Under the pieces are notes generated by a model. The model was not told the origin of the DNA and did not search any database. It saw only the letters and a program-made list of their open reading frames with translations. Shown here in pieces: positions 60,539 to 64,000 of a stretch of DNA of 64,000 bases. Origin of the DNA: Streptomyces maremycinicus (GTDB lineage Bacteria; Actinomycetota; Actinomycetes; Streptomycetales; Streptomycetaceae); contig NZ_BBYG01000020.1 in the NCBI RefSeq assembly GCF_001184025.1, positions 124,001-188,000 of the forward strand. Reading direction: 5' to 3'. The stretch's first letter is position 1. Each line of letters starts with the position of its first letter. A program made the position numbers and the translations under genes.

Positions 60539-61608
60539 TGGGCCTCCAGGACGAACAGGTAGGTGTGCGGGGCGCCGAAGGGGACCGTACGGCGCAGGTG
60601 GAGCCCGCCCTCGTGGAAGAGGTTCTCGTACTCCTCGCGCGTGTAGATCGGGACGCCCATCAGCGCGTGGGCGAGCTCGAAGCCGCTGGAGAAGACGGGC
60701 AGCGTGTCCTTCTCGTCGCGCGGCCGGACGGTGGTGTCGGCGAGCAGGAAGGTGTGGGCGCGCGGGAACGCCTTGCGCAGCGCCGGGATGACGTCCGTGC
60801 GGGTGGTGGGGTCGACGAGCAGGTCGTGCAGGAACATGAAGCTCATCGCGACGTCCACCTGGTCGGCGCCCTGGATGCGGCGGCCGTGGAAGAGGACGTC
60901 GAGGACGTCGGCGCAGATCGGCTGGACCCGGTCGGCCAGCTCGTGGCGCTCGACGGTCCCGGCCGCCAGCGCGGTGGCCGAGGCGCTGATGTCCACGCCC
61001 AGACCGCGGGCGCCGGGACGGGACTTGACGAGGCGGCACACTCGCTCGCTGATCCCGCTGCCGAGGTCGGCGATGACGGAGAAGTCGAGCGCGGCGATCT
61101 GCTCGTCGAGCAGGTTGCGCATCAGCGCCATGTCGGCCTGGGCCGAACCGAGCGCCACCATGGCCTCGTCCCGCAACACGTCCTTGCCGAAAGCGCGTTC
61201 CCCGCGCGCGATGGACGCGGCGTTGGCGAAAACCTCGTGGTATCCGCCCACGCCCCAGGTGAAGAACCCTATTTTCCGGCGGAGTTCACTCCAGGCCGGC
61301 GTGGGTGTCACCAGATCGTCGTGGACGTCGAGGTACCCGAAGGCCTCCGCCGCCGACACCAACTGGCGGAAAACCCTTTCATCCAGCTTCCGGCGCCAAC
61401 AGTACTGGGGTACGTCGAGCCGGTCGGCCTCGTCGAACCAGGCGAACAGCCCCAATTGCTCCAGGGCGAAAACGACATGTGTGGAGATGAATCCGTTGAA
61501 GGCGGTGTCGGCATCGAGCGGGGTGTGCGCGGCGCCCTGCCATTCGGCGGGACGGAAAACGCTTTCACCCATCGCTCGGAGGCCGTCACGGGAAAGGGGA
61601 GCTGTCAC
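60535..61608 (-). CDS. Alpha-keto acid beta-C-methyltransferase, MppJ/MarI-like
   Basis: The 357-residue SAM enzyme has the motif I VIADLGSGISERVCRLVKSRPGARGLGVDIS. Its C-terminal half matches the phenylpyruvate C-methyltransferase MppJ block by block: SFMFLHDLLVD (the His-Asp pair that binds iron in MppJ), FPRAHTFLLADTT, LPVFSSGFELAHALMGVPIYT (third ligand His) and EYENLFHEGGLHL. It should methylate the beta carbon of indolepyruvate. Residues 1-110 are the winged-helix dimerisation region. GTG at 61608 follows AAGGAAGG; an ATG 12 codons later is possible. It is the first gene of the minus-strand operon. Confidence 0.87.
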   Translation of the reverse strand: MTAPLSRDGLRAMGESVFRPAEWQGAAHTPLDADTAFNGFISTHVVFALEQLGLFAWFDEADRLDVPQYCWRRKLDERVFRQLVSAAEAFGYLDVHDDLVTPTPAWSELRRKIGFFTWGVGGYHEVFANAASIARGERAFGKDVLRDEAMVALGSAQADMALMRNLLDEQIAALDFSVIADLGSGISERVCRLVKSRPGARGLGVDISASATALAAGTVERHELADRVQPICADVLDVLFHGRRIQGADQVDVAMSFMFLHDLLVDPTTRTDVIPALRKAFPRAHTFLLADTTVRPRDEKDTLPVFSSGFELAHALMGVPIYTREEYENLFHEGGLHLRRTVPFGAPHTYLFVLEAQ

Positions 61609-61883
61609 GGGAAGTGCCTTCCTTGTTTCGGTCGAATGCCGAGATCCGGTCCGGGCCGACGCCGGGCCGACATCGCGCCCGCATTGCCGCGCCGCCCCGA
61701 GAGGACATCGAGCCGGCCTATGGCCGACCCGGACTCCGCGTAGACTCGGCTCCGCGTGGACTCGGCATGGATCCGGGCATGGTGAAGGGCAGGGACGCGG
61801 TACGGAGGCGGCGTGGAGTCGACGTCAGGTCGACGTCGGTCCGGAACCGGTCCGATGCCGGCGCCCGACGCGGCGGGGACCGG

Positions 61884-62273
61884 TTACAGGCGGGGCGAGG
61901 TGGCGGCGATACGCTCCACCGCCACCGCCAGTTCGCGCACCGTGGGGTGGTCGAAGAACAACCGGTTGGGCAACCGGACGCCGAACCGCCGGCGCAGCCG
62001 CATCAGCACCTGCGTGGCTTTCAGGGAGTGACCGCCCGCCTCGAGAAAGGGGGTGTCGTCATCGAAGTCGTCGTGCCCGAGCACCTCGACCCACGCGGCT
62101 CTGACCTGGTCCTCCATGGCGGGCCCAGACGCCGTCACGGGTGGCCCGGAAGCCGGTCCGGAAAGCGGTCCGGAGGCCCGTCTCGCAGCCGGCCCGGAAG
62201 CCGGTCCGGAAGACAGCCCGGATGACGGTCCGGAATACGGATCCGGACGTGTTTTCACGCCGTCGTCGCTCAA
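61884..62273 (-). CDS. Stand-alone peptidyl carrier protein with repetitive N-terminus
   Basis: The 129-residue product has a carrier domain in its last 75 residues: MEDQVRAAWVEVLGHDDFDDDTPFLEAGGHSLKATQVLMRLRRRFGVRLPNRLFFDHPTVRELA, with phosphopantetheine site S83 in GGHSL, typical of NRPS-type carriers rather than FAS-type. The first 52 residues are a disordered Ser/Gly/Pro linker (SGPASGP repeats). The TTG at 62273 is chosen because GGGGGA lies 6 bases before; an internal ATG at codon 53 would encode a bare carrier. It would hold the amino-acid unit activated by the ligase at 54831. It lies 275 bases upstream of the methyltransferase gene. Confidence 0.87.
   Translation of the reverse strand: MSDDGVKTRPDPYSGPSSGLSSGPASGPAARRASGPLSGPASGPPVTASGPAMEDQVRAAWVEVLGHDDFDDDTPFLEAGGHSLKATQVLMRLRRRFGVRLPNRLFFDHPTVRELAVAVERIAATSPRL
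62130..62250. repeat. Short GTCCGGA-type repeats in the carrier-protein linker
   Basis: About ten degenerate units of 12 bases built on G(G/C)(T/C)CCGGAA(G/A) encode the SGP-rich linker of the carrier protein on the minus strand. The array has the look of recent expansion, like the two other minisatellites in this window. Confidence 0.7.
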
Positions 62274-62338
62274 AAGAATTCCCCCGTGTCATGACGGATC
62301 ACGGCCGATCGCCCCGGATGCGGGGCAGCAGTGGAACG

Positions 62339-62358
62339 GCCACGCCCATGGGCGTGGC
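62339..62358. promoter_or_regulatory. Perfect 20-bp palindrome in the carrier-gene leader
   Basis: GCCACGCCCATGGGCGTGGC is fully self-complementary. It lies about 66 bases upstream of the TTG start of the carrier gene and downstream of its predicted promoter, so it can act as an operator or as an RNA hairpin in the 5' leader. Confidence 0.6.
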
Positions 62359-62402
62359 TGGGTGAAGCTTCAATTGTTTTTCCCCCGTAAAACGGACGCT
62401 CC

Positions 62403-62423
62403 ACCGGTATGTCAAACCGGTTC
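62403..62423 (-). promoter_or_regulatory. Operator-like ACCGGT pair enclosing a -35 box
   Basis: Two ACCGGT boxes (62403-62408 and 62416-62421) enclose a perfect minus-strand -35 hexamer TTGACA (62410-62415). A weak -10 such as TTTTAC lies 17 bases on (62387-62392). A bound regulator would cover the -35 of the carrier-gene promoter. Confidence 0.55.
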
Positions 62424-62744
62424 GGTCCCTGAGGTGATTGCTCACCCTGGCGGCAGATTGCCGATATCGGAGAGTAGGCAGCGGCCATCGAGCCAGTCAA
62501 GGGGCGAATGTCGGCCACCCTCCGCCGGATAACCCCTGGCCAACGCTTCGGCTCCGCCCGCGATTCCGCCCCGAGATTCGCGTGCATCGGCCATCCGGTT
62601 GGCCGAAAAGCGGGTTGACGGCCGAAACTCGGCACCTCTACCGTCGACGAGTCGATTGTGAACGCAGTATTTCAAGGGTTGCGTTCGAGTCCGACATCAA
62701 CCGGCGTGACAGGGGGAATGATGTACGCCGCAACGGGGGAGGAA

Positions 62745-62766
62745 GAACCGGTCGACCAACCGGTTC
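62745..62766. promoter_or_regulatory. Perfect inverted repeat GAACCGGT-N6-ACCGGTTC
   Basis: Two 8-bp arms with a 6-base spacer stand about 210 bases before the reductase start. The arms share ACCGGTTC with the element at 62416-62423, so both could be sites of the same dimeric regulator, whose gene is not in the window. Confidence 0.6.
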
Positions 62767-62975
62767 CTTATTCCGTCAGAGTCCTTTTCGAACTCCGATG
62801 AACCTTGGATCGGTGACCGCCTGACGCGCGGTCGCCTGATCCCTCAAAAGGCCCAGGCCGGCCTTTCCATCATTCACACGGTGTTGTCTTCCGCTGCCCG
62901 CCGCACGGCGCACACCTGTGCCCTCACCGGAGCACGGGCAGCGGTATTCGTCACGAGATGCATCAGGGAAGCGCG

Positions 62976-64000
62976 TTGAGGCATGCGATTCTGGGCGCCG
63001 GGGGAGTCGGGCTCGCCCTCGGAGCGGCGCTGGCCCGTGCGGGCCACGAGGTCGTGCTGGTGATGCGGGAGTCCTCACGGGCCCGCTACCCCGGCGTGAT
63101 CGACGTCCACAGCAAACTGCACGGCGACCTCACCGTCGAGGCACGCGCGGTGGAGCGGCTCGACGAGCCGGTCGACGTCCTGTGGGTGACGGTCAAGGCG
63201 CCCGCGCTGCACGCCGCGCTGGCCAGGGTCGCCCCACGGCTGACCCCGGGCTCGGTCGTCCCCCTGCTCAACGGACTCGACCATCCGCGAGCGCTGCGGG
63301 CCAGGTTCGGGCCCCGCCAGCTCGTCGGTGCGATCCTCATCGAGGCGGAACGCACCGCGCCCGGCCGGGTCACCTGGAACTCCCTGTACGCCGAGATCAG
63401 CCTCGCGGCCACCACGGCGGGCACGGGCGCGGGCGCGGAATCCGAGACCGAGGCGGGTCCCGAGGCCGGAGGCGGGGCCGGAGAGGGAGCCGGGGCCGAG
63501 GCAGCAGCCGGGCAACGGCGGCTCGCGCGGCTTGCCGAGCTTCTCGCCGACGCCGGCCTCGGCTGCACCCCGGAACGGGATCCGGCGAGCGTCCTGTGGC
63601 GCAAGCTGGTCCTCCTGCTGCCCTTGGCGCTGGCCACCACCGCGGCCGACGGCCCCCTCGGCATCGTCCGCCGACGGCCCGAGCTGGCCGGCCTGCTGCG
63701 CGACGCCGCCCGGGAGGCCTGCGCCGTCGCCGCGGCGGACACCGTCGCGGTCGACGACCGGAATCTTCTGCACACCCTGGACACCCTGCCCGGCCGGACC
63801 GACACCTCCCTGCACCGGGACGTCACCGCCGGGGTCAGGCCGACCGAACTCGCCGCGCTCACCGAACCGGTGCTGCGCCGCGCCCGCGACCACCACGTGG
63901 CCGTACCCGCGCTGGCCGAACTGGCACGCAGGGCCGCCGAACAGGAGCGGCGGGCGGAGCTTCCCGCACCGCACCGATCCACCTATCGCAAGGGAGAAAC
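62976..64000 (+). CDS. Ketopantoate reductase family oxidoreductase (3' end outside window)
   Basis: The frame is open to the window edge; 341 residues are seen. MRHAILGAGGVGLALGAALARAGHEVVLVMRE is the NADPH-binding Rossmann start of the PanE/ApbA family, followed by VDVLWVTVKAPALHAAL, the PLLNGLDHPRALR motif and, after an Ala/Glu/Gly-rich insertion (about residues 150-180), the helical C-terminal domain with WRKLVLLLPLALATTAADGPLG. The TTG at 62976 is preferred (AGGGA 8 bases before, giving the normal family start); an ATG at 62958 is the alternative. Members reduce 2-keto acids such as ketopantoate; here a cluster-specific keto substrate is plausible. Confidence 0.82.
   Translation, partial: MRHAILGAGGVGLALGAALARAGHEVVLVMRESSRARYPGVIDVHSKLHGDLTVEARAVERLDEPVDVLWVTVKAPALHAALARVAPRLTPGSVVPLLNGLDHPRALRARFGPRQLVGAILIEAERTAPGRVTWNSLYAEISLAATTAGTGAGAESETEAGPEAGGGAGEGAGAEAAAGQRRLARLAELLADAGLGCTPERDPASVLWRKLVLLLPLALATTAADGPLGIVRRRPELAGLLRDAAREACAVAAADTVAVDDRNLLHTLDTLPGRTDTSLHRDVTAGVRPTELAALTEPVLRRARDHHVAVPALAELARRAAEQERRAELPAPHRSTYRKGE

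Larger units (their letters stand above)
62274..62975. other. 700-base divergent regulatory region of the biosynthetic cluster
   Basis: No gene is supported here. It separates the minus-strand carrier-protein gene from the plus-strand reductase gene. It has lower GC than its surroundings and holds a 20-bp palindrome (62339-62358), a promoter embedded in a pair of ACCGGT boxes (62403-62423) and a perfect GAACCGGT inverted repeat (62745-62766). A pathway-specific regulator probably acts here. Confidence 0.6.

Noticed and set aside
62438-62824. A 128-residue plus-strand frame in the cluster control region
   Set aside because: Low third-position GC, no ribosome site, no recognisable domain; the region contains palindromic control elements instead.

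Overview
Organism. The window is very GC-rich, uses many GTG and a few TTG starts behind purine-rich ribosome sites, and packs genes into ATGA/GTGA-overlapping operons. It encodes Streptomyces-type proteins: an Mbl-like MreB paralogue, an SCO2400-family protein, a single-domain HATPase regulator, an EI24 protein and MatB. It is a Streptomyces chromosome. From memory the gene order resembles the SCO2400-SCO2451 part of S. coelicolor, except for the biosynthetic island at the right end. No rRNA, tRNA, insertion sequence or CRISPR array was seen. Layout, left to right. (1) 1-5.6 kb: a partial EI24 membrane protein, a serine hydrolase, a MarR regulator divergent from an NADPH oxidoreductase with a perfect operator between them, a GntR/UTRA regulator pair and a HATPase regulator. 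(2) 5.6-38.2 kb: a sugar region centred on L-arabinose polymers. It holds a YtfQRT-YjfF-type transporter with a LacI regulator, an enolase-superfamily dehydratase with a zinc dehydrogenase and a TIM-barrel protein, a ChvE-MmsA-MmsB multiple-sugar transporter, two secreted GH43 enzymes, an intracellular GH51 arabinofuranosidase with its own ABC importer, and an SMP-30 lactonase with an IclR regulator. Six sites of the type GTTCG-N6-CGAAC, mostly GTTCG-NNATTT-CG, precede these genes. At three promoters the site sits at the same distance from matching -35/-10 boxes, which points to one regulon. A secreted intradiol dioxygenase, a DUF4360 protein, an Rrf2 regulator and an ImmA/IrrE - MAB_1171c - FAD oxidoreductase trio lie in between. 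(3) 38.3-43.2 kb: a hypothetical protein, an ATP-grasp protein, matB and a fused carboxyltransferase. (4) 43.3-50.0 kb: a four-gene vWA-MoxR-VMAP biological-conflict operon made of a Trypco1 protein, a trypsin/VMAP protein, a MoxR AAA+ ATPase and an 1170-residue SAV_2336-type protein that ends in a HAD domain lacking its catalytic nucleophile. (5) 50.3-53.0 kb: mbl and a GAF sensor kinase whose ATP-lid region has been replaced by a (Gly-Asp-Gly)n minisatellite. (6) 53.0-64.0 kb, continuing past the edge: a compact biosynthetic cluster. Its right arm encodes the three-enzyme set (aminotransferase, cupin, MppJ/MarI-type C-methyltransferase) that makes beta-methyltryptophan, with a tryptophan-2,3-dioxygenase-family enzyme, an O-methyltransferase and a stand-alone carrier protein. 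Its left arm encodes a ketosynthase, a Cys-less half-ketosynthase, an adenylating ligase and a thioesterase. This combination is the best candidate in the window for an undescribed system. How the parts fit. Secreted arabinanase and arabinofuranosidases release arabinose and arabino-oligosaccharides. The ABC importers take them up, GH51 trims oligomers inside the cell, and the dehydrogenase, lactonase and dehydratase could form an oxidative sugar-acid route. In the biosynthetic cluster tryptophan would be deaminated, beta-methylated, re-aminated and oxidised, then adenylated onto the carrier and extended or released. The pathway links are inference.
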